Shown piece after piece: positions 1 to 9,600 of a stretch of 64,000 bases of DNA. Positions within the stretch are counted from its first letter, which is position 1. Each line of letters starts with the position of its first letter. The stretch is from NCBI RefSeq assembly GCF_014195095.1, contig NZ_JACIBC010000001.1, forward strand, positions 496,001 to 560,000. Reading direction: 5' to 3'. The notes under the pieces are model-generated. The model made no database searches and had not been told where the DNA came from. It saw nothing but the letters and a program-made list of their open reading frames with translations. Source of the DNA: Rhizobium sp. BK602 (GTDB lineage: Bacteria > Pseudomonadota > Alphaproteobacteria > Rhizobiales > Rhizobiaceae). The translations under genes were made by a program, and so were the position numbers.

Positions 1-24
1 TAGCCATGCTCATAGCGCGACAAG

Positions 25-59
25 ACAAGCAAAAGCCGCCGATGCGGGTGCATGGCGGC
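25..59 (-). terminator. Rho-independent terminator of the small minus-strand gene
   Basis: Read on the minus strand, GCCGCC-ATGC-ACCC-GCAT-C-GGCGGC forms a 10-bp stem with a single bulged C and a four-base loop, followed directly by TTTTGCTT. It lies about 28 bases downstream of the stop codon of the 47-residue ORF at 87-230 and is the natural end of that transcript. Confidence 0.75.
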
Positions 60-86
60 CTATCCATGTGCAGGCTTGACGGCCGG

Positions 87-230
87 TCAGCCGACGCTGT
101 AGGTCCGGATGAAGCGCACGAGGCTGGAGCGGGTATCCAGTTCCTGCAGGCGGCTGTCCGGGCGGCGCGAGGGCAGTTTCGAATTCCAGGCGATCTGAAT
201 GGAATTCTTGTTGTTGAAGATGAAGAGCAT
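87..230 (-). CDS. Small protein of unknown function (47 aa)
   Basis: This short minus-strand ORF starts MLFIFNNKNSIQ and ends RFIRTYSVG. It is supported by three direct signs: an ATG start with a good ribosome-binding site (GGAGG, eight bases upstream), a compact ORF with a single stop, and a strong intrinsic terminator just after it. The protein is basic in its second half (RR, R, R, R) with a hydrophobic start and no recognisable domain. No function can be assigned. The gene is oriented away from cobQ and has its own presumed promoter in 231-466. It could also be the tail of a longer transcript starting upstream, but the RBS argues for independent translation. Confidence 0.6.
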   Translation of the reverse strand: MLFIFNNKNSIQIAWNSKLPSRRPDSRLQELDTRSSLVRFIRTYSVG

Positions 231-466
231 CTGGGTATCCTCCGAGCCGGATCGACCGGCTTTTGTTGTTTGATTTGGCGGTGGAAATATTCCTCTTCGA
301 TACGGCGGGCAATGGATGGAGTCGTCATCCGATGTCGCAAATAGAGTAAGTTATGAAGCGTGGTTCGCTCGCCTCGGATTTCCGGTTTCCGGCCGCCTGC
401 AATGGTGGCGAAAACAAGGCAAACTCCAGATTTTACAGCGGCTACACCAGATTGAGGCAGTGACGG

Positions 467-1921
467 ATGACGAAAGCGATCATGCTGCAGGGAACCGGTT
501 CCGATGTCGGAAAAACGGTATTGGTCGCCGGCCTTTGCCGCCTGTTCGCCAATAGGGGCGTCCGGGTTCGTCCGTTCAAGCCGCAGAACATGTCGAACAA
601 TGCGGCGGTCGCCGAGGACGGCGGCGAGATCGGACGGGCGCAATGGCTGCAATCGCTGGCGGCGCGCGTGCCCTCGTCGGTGCATATGAACCCGGTGCTG
701 CTGAAGCCGCAATCGGAGACCGGCAGCCAGATCATCGTGCAGGGCAAGGTCTGGGGACAGGCGAAGGGCAGGGACTATCAGGCGCTGAAGCCGCAACTGC
801 TCGGCGCGGTGCTGGAAAGCTTTGCGACCATGCGGGCCGGAACCGATCTGGTGATCGTCGAGGGCGCCGGCTCACCCGCCGAGATCAATCTCAGGCAGGG
901 CGACATTGCCAATATGGGCTTTGCCACCCGCGCCAACGTGCCCGTGGTACTGGTCGGCGATATCGATCGCGGCGGGGTCATCGCCTCGCTGGTCGGCACC
1001 TATCATATCCTACCGGAGGATGACCGGCGGATGATCCGCGGCTATCTGATCAACAAGTTTCGCGGCGACGTCTCGCTGTTCGGCGAGGGGATCAAGGCCA
1101 TCGGTAGTTTCACGGGCTGGCCCTGCCACGGCGTCGTGCCATGGCTCAGGGCTGCCGGGCGATTGCCGCCGGAGGACTCGGTCGTTCTGGAGCGGCTGGT
1201 ACGAGGGTCGGGCGGCGCATTGAAGATCGCCGTGCCGGTTCTGTCACGCATCGCCAATTTCGACGATCTGGACCCGCTGCGCGCCGAGCCGGATGTCGAT
1301 CTGGTCTTCGTCCGCGCCGGCGAGCGCTTGCCCGCCGATGCGGCGCTCGTGGTGCTGCCGGGCTCGAAGTCCACCATCGGTGACTTGATGGACCTGCGGG
1401 CCGAGGGATGGGATCGGGATATCGCCGCCCATGTCCGGCGCGGCGGACGCGTCATCGGCATTTGCGGCGGCTACCAGATGCTCGGCCACACGGTCCGTGA
1501 TCCGCTCGGCGTCGAGGGATCGGTGAGGGAGACGCCGGGGCTAGGCCTGCTCGACATCGAGACGGAAATGGCGCCGGAAAAGACCGTGCGCAACAGCTCG
1601 GCATTCTCGACGGAATATGATGCGCCGCTCTCGGGGTATGAAATCCACCTTGGCGTGACGCGCGGCAAGGATTGCGACCGGCCTTCGACCATCATCGATG
1701 GCCGGCCGGATGGCGCGATCTCCGGCGACGGCCGCATCATGGGCACCTATCTGCACGGACTTTTCACCAGCGATGCCTATCGCTCGAAGCTGTTGGCCAG
1801 CTTCGGTCTGACGGAGGAGCGGCAAAGCTACCGCGCCGGCGTCGATACCGCGCTGGACGAGATCGCCGGAGAACTGGAAGCGGTGCTCGATCCGGCCTGG
1901 CTCGATAGTCTCATGGGCTAA
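467..1921 (+). CDS. cobQ: Cobyric acid synthase CobQ
   Basis: CobQ amidates side chains b, d, e and g of adenosylcobyrinic acid a,c-diamide with glutamine and ATP, giving adenosylcobyric acid in the late B12 pathway. The 484-residue length is normal. The N-terminal synthetase-type ATPase domain has the P-loop variant GTGSDVGKT (residues 9-17). The C-terminal class I glutamine amidotransferase domain carries the nucleophile Cys in GICGGYQMLG (near residue 330) and the His in GTYLHGLF (near 425). It starts with ATG about 240 bases after the divergent small gene. Its stop overlaps the stop of the convergent chloride-channel gene. It is separated from the riboswitch-led cobP operon by that gene. 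Confidence 0.96.
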   Translation: MTKAIMLQGTGSDVGKTVLVAGLCRLFANRGVRVRPFKPQNMSNNAAVAEDGGEIGRAQWLQSLAARVPSSVHMNPVLLKPQSETGSQIIVQGKVWGQAKGRDYQALKPQLLGAVLESFATMRAGTDLVIVEGAGSPAEINLRQGDIANMGFATRANVPVVLVGDIDRGGVIASLVGTYHILPEDDRRMIRGYLINKFRGDVSLFGEGIKAIGSFTGWPCHGVVPWLRAAGRLPPEDSVVLERLVRGSGGALKIAVPVLSRIANFDDLDPLRAEPDVDLVFVRAGERLPADAALVVLPGSKSTIGDLMDLRAEGWDRDIAAHVRRGGRVIGICGGYQMLGHTVRDPLGVEGSVRETPGLGLLDIETEMAPEKTVRNSSAFSTEYDAPLSGYEIHLGVTRGKDCDRPSTIIDGRPDGAISGDGRIMGTYLHGLFTSDAYRSKLLASFGLTEERQSYRAGVDTALDEIAGELEAVLDPAWLDSLMG

Positions 1922-3714
1922 AGCTCGCCGGAAACCTCGCGCCGCCGGCGGTCGAGTTCCTCGCTGTAGCGGCGCAAGGTGTAGCTCTCGGTGAGCAGGC
2001 CGATCACGCGACGCTCGATGAGGTCGTTGACGACGACCAGCGCTTCGCTTTCGGTCTGGTCGAACAGGGCGGCGGCCTGCTTGGCGTTCATCTGCGGCTG
2101 CAGGAAATCGTTGCGGTGGCGGATGAAATCGGCGAGGCCGTGCTCCTCGTCATCCTTCTCCACCGGGCTCGCATAGACATCCGGCATCAATACCATGCCG
2201 GCATATTTTTCGTCCTTGTCGAGCAGAATGACCCGCTGGGCCGAGCCGATCGGGAAATTGCGGCGAAATTCCTCGATGCTCATGTCGACGCGCGCCGTAT
2301 GCACGTCCGGACGCATCATGCGGGCGACGGTCAGATTGCGTATCCAGCCGACGTCATGGGCGCTACGGATGCTTTCGCCGCGCAGGTGGAAGCGCCATGT
2401 GGCGAAGGAGTAGCCGAAGGTGGTGCGCACCACCAGCGATGAGGTGATGACGGCGGCGAGCACCAGCGCCGTGATCGGGAAATCGCCGGTGATTTCCAGC
2501 GCCAGGAAGGTCATGGTCAGCGGCCCGCCGATGATGGCGACGGCAAGCGAGCTCATGCCGACGACGGCATAGATGACCGGCGTCAGCGTGGCGTGATCGA
2601 AATAGGGAGCGCAATAGGCGAAGATCTTGCCGAGCAGGGCGCCCATGAACAGCGAGGCGAAGAAGAGGCCACCCCTGAAACCGGAGCCGATCGACACCGC
2701 CGAAGCAAGCGATTTCAACAGGAAAAGACTGGCTAGTCCCCACAGGGTGACTTCGCTGCCAACATTCAGATGCAGGGCGCCATGGCCGGCGGAAAGAACC
2801 TGCGGCGAGATCAGCGCCAGAAGGCCGACGACAAGGCCGCCCAACGCCGGACGGAAGGGCGGCGCGATCGAGCTCTTGCGCGCCAGTTCCTCGACGAAGG
2901 CGACGCCCTGCATGATCAGGATGCCGATGCCGGCGCAGAAGGCACCGAGCAGAACGGCCGGCAGATAGTCGGCGGGGACGACGGCGCCGAACCGGCCGAC
3001 ATCGATGGCGAAATCATCACCGGCGAGTATGCGGGCGATGAAGGTCGAGATCAGTGCGGAGACAACGACCGGGGTCAGCGTCAGGATGGAATAGGTGCCG
3101 ATGATCAGCTCGAAAGCGTAGAAGGCGCCGGTGAGCGGCGCATTGAAGGCGGCGGCGATGGCGCCGGCAGCACCGCAGCCGACCAGCATGCGAAGATCGG
3201 CCCGGCGGAACTGCATCTTGTAGCCGAATTTCGAGGCGATGCCGGCGGCGAGCTGCGTATAGCCGGCTTCCAGCCCGACGGAGGCGCCGAAACCGTTGGA
3301 GATCAGGTTCTGCACGGCGACGAGGATGCTGTCGGTCAGCGACAGCCGGCCGCCATGCAGCGCATTGGCCTCGATCGGGTCGACCATCGGCTTCTTGCGG
3401 GTGCGCGACAGGATGAAGATCATCAGGCCGAGCAGAATGCCGCCGGCGATCGGCGCGATCAGCAGCAGGGATTTGTCGGTGATCTGGATGGCGGCGGAGC
3501 TCAGCCGGTCGTCGTCGGGGATACCGTAGACGAGGCTGTGCAGTTGCCGCGAGATCAGGCTCATTGCCGTGACGACGCAGCCGGAGGTGATGCCGACGAA
3601 GACGCCGGCAATGACGAGGCCGAGCTCTCCCCGACGGAAAAGCGCCCTTAGCCGGCTGGCGCTGAAAAAGACGGAAAGCAGGCCGAGATGGCGCGGTTGA
3701 AATTTCTGCAGCAT
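1918..3714 (-). CDS. ClC-family chloride channel/transporter with CBS domains
   Basis: A 598-residue ClC-type anion channel or H+/Cl- exchanger. About ten to twelve membrane segments fill residues 30-440. The GSGFRGGLFFASL stretch corresponds to the ClC GxFxP-type selectivity segment, and GASVGLEAGYTQ replaces the classical GKEGP motif, so this belongs to a divergent bacterial ClC subgroup whose ion selectivity cannot be deduced. After the membrane domain a cytoplasmic region of about 150 residues resembles a CBS pair (for example MMRPDVHTARVDMS and the final LIERRVIGLLTE). The gene is transcribed convergently to cobQ, the two stop codons overlapping, and has no visible functional link to B12 synthesis. 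Confidence 0.9.
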   Translation of the reverse strand: MLQKFQPRHLGLLSVFFSASRLRALFRRGELGLVIAGVFVGITSGCVVTAMSLISRQLHSLVYGIPDDDRLSSAAIQITDKSLLLIAPIAGGILLGLMIFILSRTRKKPMVDPIEANALHGGRLSLTDSILVAVQNLISNGFGASVGLEAGYTQLAAGIASKFGYKMQFRRADLRMLVGCGAAGAIAAAFNAPLTGAFYAFELIIGTYSILTLTPVVVSALISTFIARILAGDDFAIDVGRFGAVVPADYLPAVLLGAFCAGIGILIMQGVAFVEELARKSSIAPPFRPALGGLVVGLLALISPQVLSAGHGALHLNVGSEVTLWGLASLFLLKSLASAVSIGSGFRGGLFFASLFMGALLGKIFAYCAPYFDHATLTPVIYAVVGMSSLAVAIIGGPLTMTFLALEITGDFPITALVLAAVITSSLVVRTTFGYSFATWRFHLRGESIRSAHDVGWIRNLTVARMMRPDVHTARVDMSIEEFRRNFPIGSAQRVILLDKDEKYAGMVLMPDVYASPVEKDDEEHGLADFIRHRNDFLQPQMNAKQAAALFDQTESEALVVVNDLIERRVIGLLTESYTLRRYSEELDRRRREVSGEL

Positions 3715-3894
3715 TGGAGACAGACGATAGTTTTGTGCTCAGGTCCTTGTGCCTGGCTTCCATAAACTTCTAACATCAAATAATTACGGCAAAAAGATCG
3801 CTTAGTCAGCGGTTTTTAGATCGATTTCGCGGCTGGAACAGCTGGTGTCGCATCCCCCACCTTGATTGACTTGCCCAGGCCGAGAGCCTAATCA

Positions 3895-4275
3895 TGGCGC
3901 ATAACGAATGGTTCCCGGGCGGCGATCTGCCGCATGGGATGAAAAGGGAATGTGAAGGGGCGGACCCAATCCGGGCGCTCTCATCACAGCCGACCCCGCG
4001 ACTGTAGAGCGGTCAGGGTCTTCTGGCCGGTTTGAGGCAATTGCGTTGACGATCCGCATGGTGCGGGCCGGGCGTAACGGTCTTTCTCCGGAAAAGCCAC
4101 TGGCATGGCATCATGATCAACCGGGGCTGGACGCCTCTAAGTCTACGAATCGTCCGCCTTTTCATGATGATCCGCCGGGAAGGCGAGAAGATCCGCCGGC
4201 GCATGAGCGGGGGTGACCGGTCCTCGGTTCGCCCCCGCTTGCCGCGCCTTATCCGCGAGCCAGGAGACCTGCCAT
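3895..4275 (+). promoter_or_regulatory. Cobalamin (B12) riboswitch aptamer
   Basis: The plus-strand leader of cobP contains the ordered conserved blocks of the adenosylcobalamin aptamer: GGTTCCCGGG near 3910, AAAAGGGAATGTGAAGG near 3940, CCGACCCCGCGACTGTAGAG near 3990, AAAAGCCACTGGCATGG near 4092, CGGGAAGGCGAGAAGAT near 4177, and the rhizobial 3' signature GAGCCAGGAGACCTGCC ending at 4273. The segment between GCCACTGG and GGGAAGGC is expanded to about 70 bases, as is common in rhizobia. It is placed to repress the cobP-cobW operon when B12 is sufficient. Exact ends are approximate. Confidence 0.93.
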
Positions 4276-4280
4276 GCGTG

Positions 4281-4380
4281 CCGGGCACTAAGCCCATTCT
4301 TGGGACGGATGTCCCGCTGCCAGCACGGAGGTTGTCATGGCGCAAAACGAGTTTCAGGCGCGGAAGTGCCCGGTTTCTTA
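4281..4380 (+). terminator. Expression platform of the B12 riboswitch (terminator-like stem)
   Basis: CCGGGCACT at 4281-4289 is perfectly complementary to AGTGCCCGG at 4365-4373, and the second arm runs straight into TTTCTTATT. The long enclosed segment contains its own hairpin (GGGAC/GTCCC near 4311-4324). A 9-bp stem followed by a T-rich tract, right after the aptamer and about 50 bases before the cobP start, fits a transcription-terminating expression platform. Alternative pairing with aptamer bases was not worked out. Confidence 0.6.
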
Positions 4381-4431
4381 TTCTGTCAGCAATGCGCTGG
4401 TTTGCGCCCTGATCCGGGGCGGCTATCAATC

Positions 4432-4956
4432 ATGACCTCCTCGCCATCCGGCGCCGTCTTCGTTCTTGGCGGTGCGCGTTCCGGCAAATCCCGATTCGCC
4501 GAATCATTGATCTCCGATACCGGCCTGGCACGTCACTACATCGCGACCGGGCAGGCGTGGGACGATGAAATGCGCGATCGCATCGCGCAGCATCGCGCCG
4601 ATCGCGGCGAGCTGTGGACGACGCATGAGGAGCCGCTGGACCTCGTCGCGCGGCTGGCGGCGATCGATGGCCAGGGGAAGGCCATCTTGGTCGATTGCCT
4701 GACGCTCTGGGTCACCAACCTGATGATGGCCGAGCGCGCTATGGCGGCGGAATTTTCCGCTCTCACCGAATTCCTGCCGAAGGCAAAGTCGCGGCTCGTC
4801 CTCGTGTCCAACGAGGTCGGGCTCGGCATCGTGCCTGAAAACCGCATGGCGCGCGAGTTTCGCGACCATGCCGGCCGGCTGCACCAGATGATCGCGGCGG
4901 CAAGCGCCGAAGTCTATTTTGTCGCGGCGGGACTGCCGCTGAAAATGAAGGGTTGA
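4432..4956 (+). CDS. cobP: Bifunctional adenosylcobinamide kinase / guanylyltransferase CobP
   Basis: CobP phosphorylates adenosylcobinamide and then attaches GMP, making adenosylcobinamide-GDP for the last step of B12 assembly. The protein has 174 residues from the ATG at 4432, the normal size. The Walker A loop GGARSGKS is at residues 13-20, and [13 protein letters not shown] and [11 protein letters not shown] are family signatures. The reading frame is open upstream, but that stretch lies in the riboswitch expression platform, so the internal ATG is the right start. It is the first gene behind the B12 riboswitch, and cobW follows after five bases. Confidence 0.95.
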   Translation: MTSSPSGAVFVLGGARSGKSRFAESLISDTGLARHYIATGQAWDDEMRDRIAQHRADRGELWTTHEEPLDLVARLAAIDGQGKAILVDCLTLWVTNLMMAERAMAAEFSALTEFLPKAKSRLVLVSNEVGLGIVPENRMAREFRDHAGRLHQMIAAASAEVYFVAAGLPLKMKG

Positions 4957-4961
4957 TCCGC

Positions 4962-6011
<1,050 letters not shown>

Positions 6012-6013
6012 TT

Positions 6014-6034
6014 ATGTATCGTCAAATGATACAT
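6014..6034. promoter_or_regulatory. Inverted repeat, likely operator of higBA
   Basis: ATGTATC and GATACAT form a perfect 7-bp inverted repeat separated by seven bases, lying between the cobW stop and the higB start. Type II antitoxins of the HigA family repress their own operon by binding such palindromes, so this is the probable HigA site. It also suggests that higBA has its own promoter, separate from the riboswitch-led transcript. Confidence 0.6.
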
Positions 6035-6063
6035 TGTTGACGGATTAAGGCATCGGGTTCGTG

Positions 6064-6345
6064 GTGATCGTTTCATACAAGGGGAAGTTCGCTGAAGCTG
6101 TTGCTCTCGGCAATGTACCAAAAGGCTTTCCGGCCGATCTCGTTCGTTCGGCGCAACGCAAGTTGACGATGTTGAACTATGCGGCTGCGCTGGATGATCT
6201 GCGATCGCCGCCCGGCAACCGTCTGGAGCGGTTGCACGGCGATCGTTCAGGTCAGCATTCGATCAGAATCAACGACCAATGGCGCATCTGCTTCCTATGG
6301 ACCGAGGCAGGGCCGCGTGATGTCGAGATCGTGGACTATCACTGA
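6064..6345 (+). CDS. higB: HigB-family toxin (RelE/ParE-like mRNA interferase)
   Basis: This 93-residue protein matches the plasmid-maintenance killer/HigB fold: a basic N-terminus, the LERLHGDRSGQHSIRIN stretch and the QWRICFLW core strand, ending in EIVDYH. HigB toxins cleave mRNA at the ribosome. There are two adjacent GTG codons (6061 and 6064), and the second gives the more usual MIVSYKGKF start. The toxin gene precedes the antitoxin, as is usual for higBA, and the stop TGA shares one base with the higA ATG. Its position between cobW and cobN is unusual. Confidence 0.88.
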   Translation: MIVSYKGKFAEAVALGNVPKGFPADLVRSAQRKLTMLNYAAALDDLRSPPGNRLERLHGDRSGQHSIRINDQWRICFLWTEAGPRDVEIVDYH

Positions 6346-6656
6346 TGGAGCGTAACATGACCGAGTCCAGACTTCCGCCGATCCATCCGGGCGAAATTTT
6401 GCGGGAGGAATATCTGAAGCCGCTGACGATGAGCGCCGGTGCTCTGGCGAAGCATCTTAATGTGCCGCGAACGCGCATTGAAAGACTGGTTTCGGAAGAG
6501 ACCGGCGTCACCCCGGATACGGCGCTGCGGCTTGCACGATTTTTCAGCACGACACCGGATTTTTGGATGGCAATGCAAACCGGCTATGATCTCGCGCTCG
6601 CTCAGGCAGAGAAAAGCGATGTTCTAGCCGCCATCAAGCCGCTCCAAGCTGCCTGA
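6345..6656 (+). CDS. higA: HigA-family antitoxin (XRE helix-turn-helix)
   Basis: The 103-residue antitoxin contains the HigA signature IHPGEILREEYLKPL followed by a helix-turn-helix (LAKHLNVPRTRIERLVSE) and the typical TPDTALRLARFFSTTPDFW segment. It neutralises HigB and should repress the operon through the palindrome at 6014-6034. The ATG at 6345 overlaps the higB stop, and a second ATG at 6357 would give a 99-residue form starting MTESRLPPIH. It ends 23 bases before cobN, so cobN may also be read from the toxin-antitoxin promoter. Confidence 0.9.
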   Translation: MERNMTESRLPPIHPGEILREEYLKPLTMSAGALAKHLNVPRTRIERLVSEETGVTPDTALRLARFFSTTPDFWMAMQTGYDLALAQAEKSDVLAAIKPLQAA

Positions 6657-6679
6657 TCAATGAAACGAGTTAACGCGGC

Positions 6680-9600
6680 ATGCATCTCCTCCTAGCGCAA
6701 AAGGGAACGATCAGCGACGGCGAGGAGGCGATCGATCTCGGCCAGTCCCCCGGCGATATTCTCTTCCTGTCCGCCGCCGACACCGAGTTGGCGGCGATCG
6801 CCGCTGCGCATGGGGAGGCTGGCTATTCGCTGCGGCTCGCCAGCCTGATGAGCCTCAAGCATCCGATGTCGGTCGATACCTATATCGAGCGGACGGCGCG
6901 GCATGCGAAGCTGATCATCGTGCGGGCGCTCGGTGGGGCCAGCTATTTTCACTATGCGCTGGAGGCGCTGCATGCCTGTGCCGCGCGCAGCGGTGCGTCG
7001 ATTGCGGTCCTGCCGGGGGATTCCAAGGCCGATCCCGGGCTGACGCCATTTTCCAATGTCGCGCTCGAGGACCTCAATGCGCTGTGGTCCTACTTGATCG
7101 AAGGCGGCGATGCCAATTCGCGGGCCTTTCTCGGCTATGCCGAGGCGATGCTGTCGGGGGCGGACAAGCCGGCTCCGGCGGCGCCGCTGATGAAGGCCGG
7201 GATCTGGTGGCCGGGCAGGGGTGTGATCGGGGTTGAGGAGTGGAGAGGAATCTCGGCGTCCTTGATGGTAGCCGGGGAGGGATTTGCCCCCCCGACCGTC
7301 GCGATTTCCTTTTACCGTGCCCTCGTTCAGAGCGGCGAAACCAAGCCCGTCGAAGCGATGATCGAAGCCCTCGTCGCCGAGGGCATGCGGCCGTTGCCGG
7401 TATTTGCCTATAGTCTCAAGGACCCTGTTTCCGTCGGCATTCTGGAAAGTGTCTTTGCCGAATTGAAGCCGGATGTCGTCGTCAATACCACGGGATTTGC
7501 CGTCTCGGCGCCGGGTGCGGATCGGCAGGCGACCGTATTGGAGGCAAGCGACGCCGTCGTGCTGCAGGCGATCTTCTCGGCGTCTTCCCGGGAGGCGTGG
7601 GAGGCATCGTCGCAAGGGCTTTCGGCGCGCGATCTCGGCATGAACGTGGCTTTGCCGGAAGTGGACGGACGTGTGCTTGCCCGCGCCGTCTCGTTCAAGG
7701 CGGCCGCCCGCTATGACGAGCGCGTCGAGGCCAATATCGTTGCCAGTGAGCCGGCCGAAGACCGGATGCGCTACACGGTGCGGCTTGCCGGCAACTGGGC
7801 GCGGCTGCGCCGGACGCCATCTGCGGAGCGGCGTGTGGCGTTGGTCATGGCGAACTATCCAAACCGCGATGGGCGACTTGGAAACGGGGTCGGATTGGAT
7901 ACGCCGGCGGGCACGATCGAAGTGCTGAAGGCGATGGCGGCGGCGGGCTATCCCGTTGCTGATCTGCCTGGTGACGGCGATGCGCTGATGCGGCACCTGA
8001 TGGACGGTCCGACCAATTCAGGACATGATGGAAAGATCGTCCGCGAGACGCTTTCCATCAGCGAATACAAATATTTCCTCTCGTCTCTTCCGATCCAGAT
8101 TCAAGAGGAGATACAGACACGCTGGGGCGAGCCTGAGGCTGATCCTTATGCCCGTGACGATATGTTCGCCTTGCCCTTTGCCCGTTTCGGCACGGTGCTG
8201 GTCGGCATCCAGCCGGCGCGCGGCTATAATATCGATCCCAAGGAAAGCTATCATTCGCCGGACCTCGTGCCGCCGCACGGGTATCTCGCCTTCTATGCCT
8301 TCCTGCGCCAATCCTTCGGCGCGCATGCCGTCATCCATATGGGCAAGCACGGCAATCTCGAATGGCTGCCGGGCAAGGCGCTGGCGTTGTCGGAGGCGTG
8401 CTATCCCGAAGCGATCCTCGGGCCGCTGCCGCATCTCTATCCTTTCATCGTCAATGATCCCGGCGAGGGCACGCAGGCCAAGCGCCGCACGAGTGCCGTC
8501 ATCATCGACCACCTGACGCCGCCTTTGACCCGTGCGGAGAGCTATGGCCCGCTGAAGGATCTCGAAGCGCTGGTGGACGAATATTACGAGGCTTCGGGCG
8601 GCGATCCCCGCCGCATCCGGCTGCTGCGCAAGCAGATCCTCGATCTCGTCGCCGACATCGGCCTCGATCAGGACGCCGGCATTGCCAAAGGGGAGGGCGA
8701 GGACGAGGCGCTGCGGAAGCTCGACGCCTATCTTTGTGATCTCAAGGAAATGCAGATCCGCGATGGGCTGCATGTCTTCGGCGTCTTGCCGGAAGGCCGG
8801 CTGCTCACGGATTTGACCGTGGCGCTGGCGCGCGTGCCGCGTGGTTTGGGCGAGGGCGGCGATCAGAGCCTGCAGCGGGCGATCGCGCGGGATGCTTTGA
8901 CCCCGGATGCGGATTTCGATCCTCTGGATTGCGATATGGCTGCCGAATGGACCGGCCAACGCCCCGAGATCCTTGTCAATATTTCCGACGATCCCTGGCG
9001 CACCCAGGGCGATACCGTCGAGCGTATCGAACGTCTGGCTGCGAAACTCGTCGCTGGCGATATCACATGCCCTGAAAGCTGGCCGCACACGCGCGCTGTC
9101 GTCGCGGAAATCGAAGCCCGGCTGAAGCCCTCGATCCTCGCCTGCGGCGAAGCGGAAATCTCGTCCTTGATGAAAGGTCTCGACGGCCGGTTCGTACCGC
9201 CCGGCCCCTCGGGCGCACCAACGCGTGGTAGGCCTGACGTCCTGCCGACCGGACGGAATTTCTATTCGGTCGACAGCCGCGCCGTGCCGACGCCGGCGGC
9301 TTACGAGCTTGGCAGGAAGTCGGCGGAGCTCCTGATCCGCCGCTATGTGCAGGATCACGGCGAGTGGCCGGTTTCCTTTGGGCTGACGGCCTGGGGCACG
9401 TCGAACATGCGCACCGGCGGCGACGATATCGCCCAAGCGCTGGCGCTGATCGGCGTCAAGCCGGTCTGGGACATGACCTCGCGCCGCGTCACCGGTTACG
9501 AGATCATTCCGCCGGCACTGCTCGGCCGGCCGCGCGTCGACGTCACGCTGCGTATTTCCGGCTTCTTCCGTGACGCCTTTCCGGAGCAGATCGCGCTGTT

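Noticed and set aside
2770..3651. 293-codon plus-strand ORF
   Set aside because: Antisense shadow of the ClC gene; Gln/Asp/Gly-rich with no domain.
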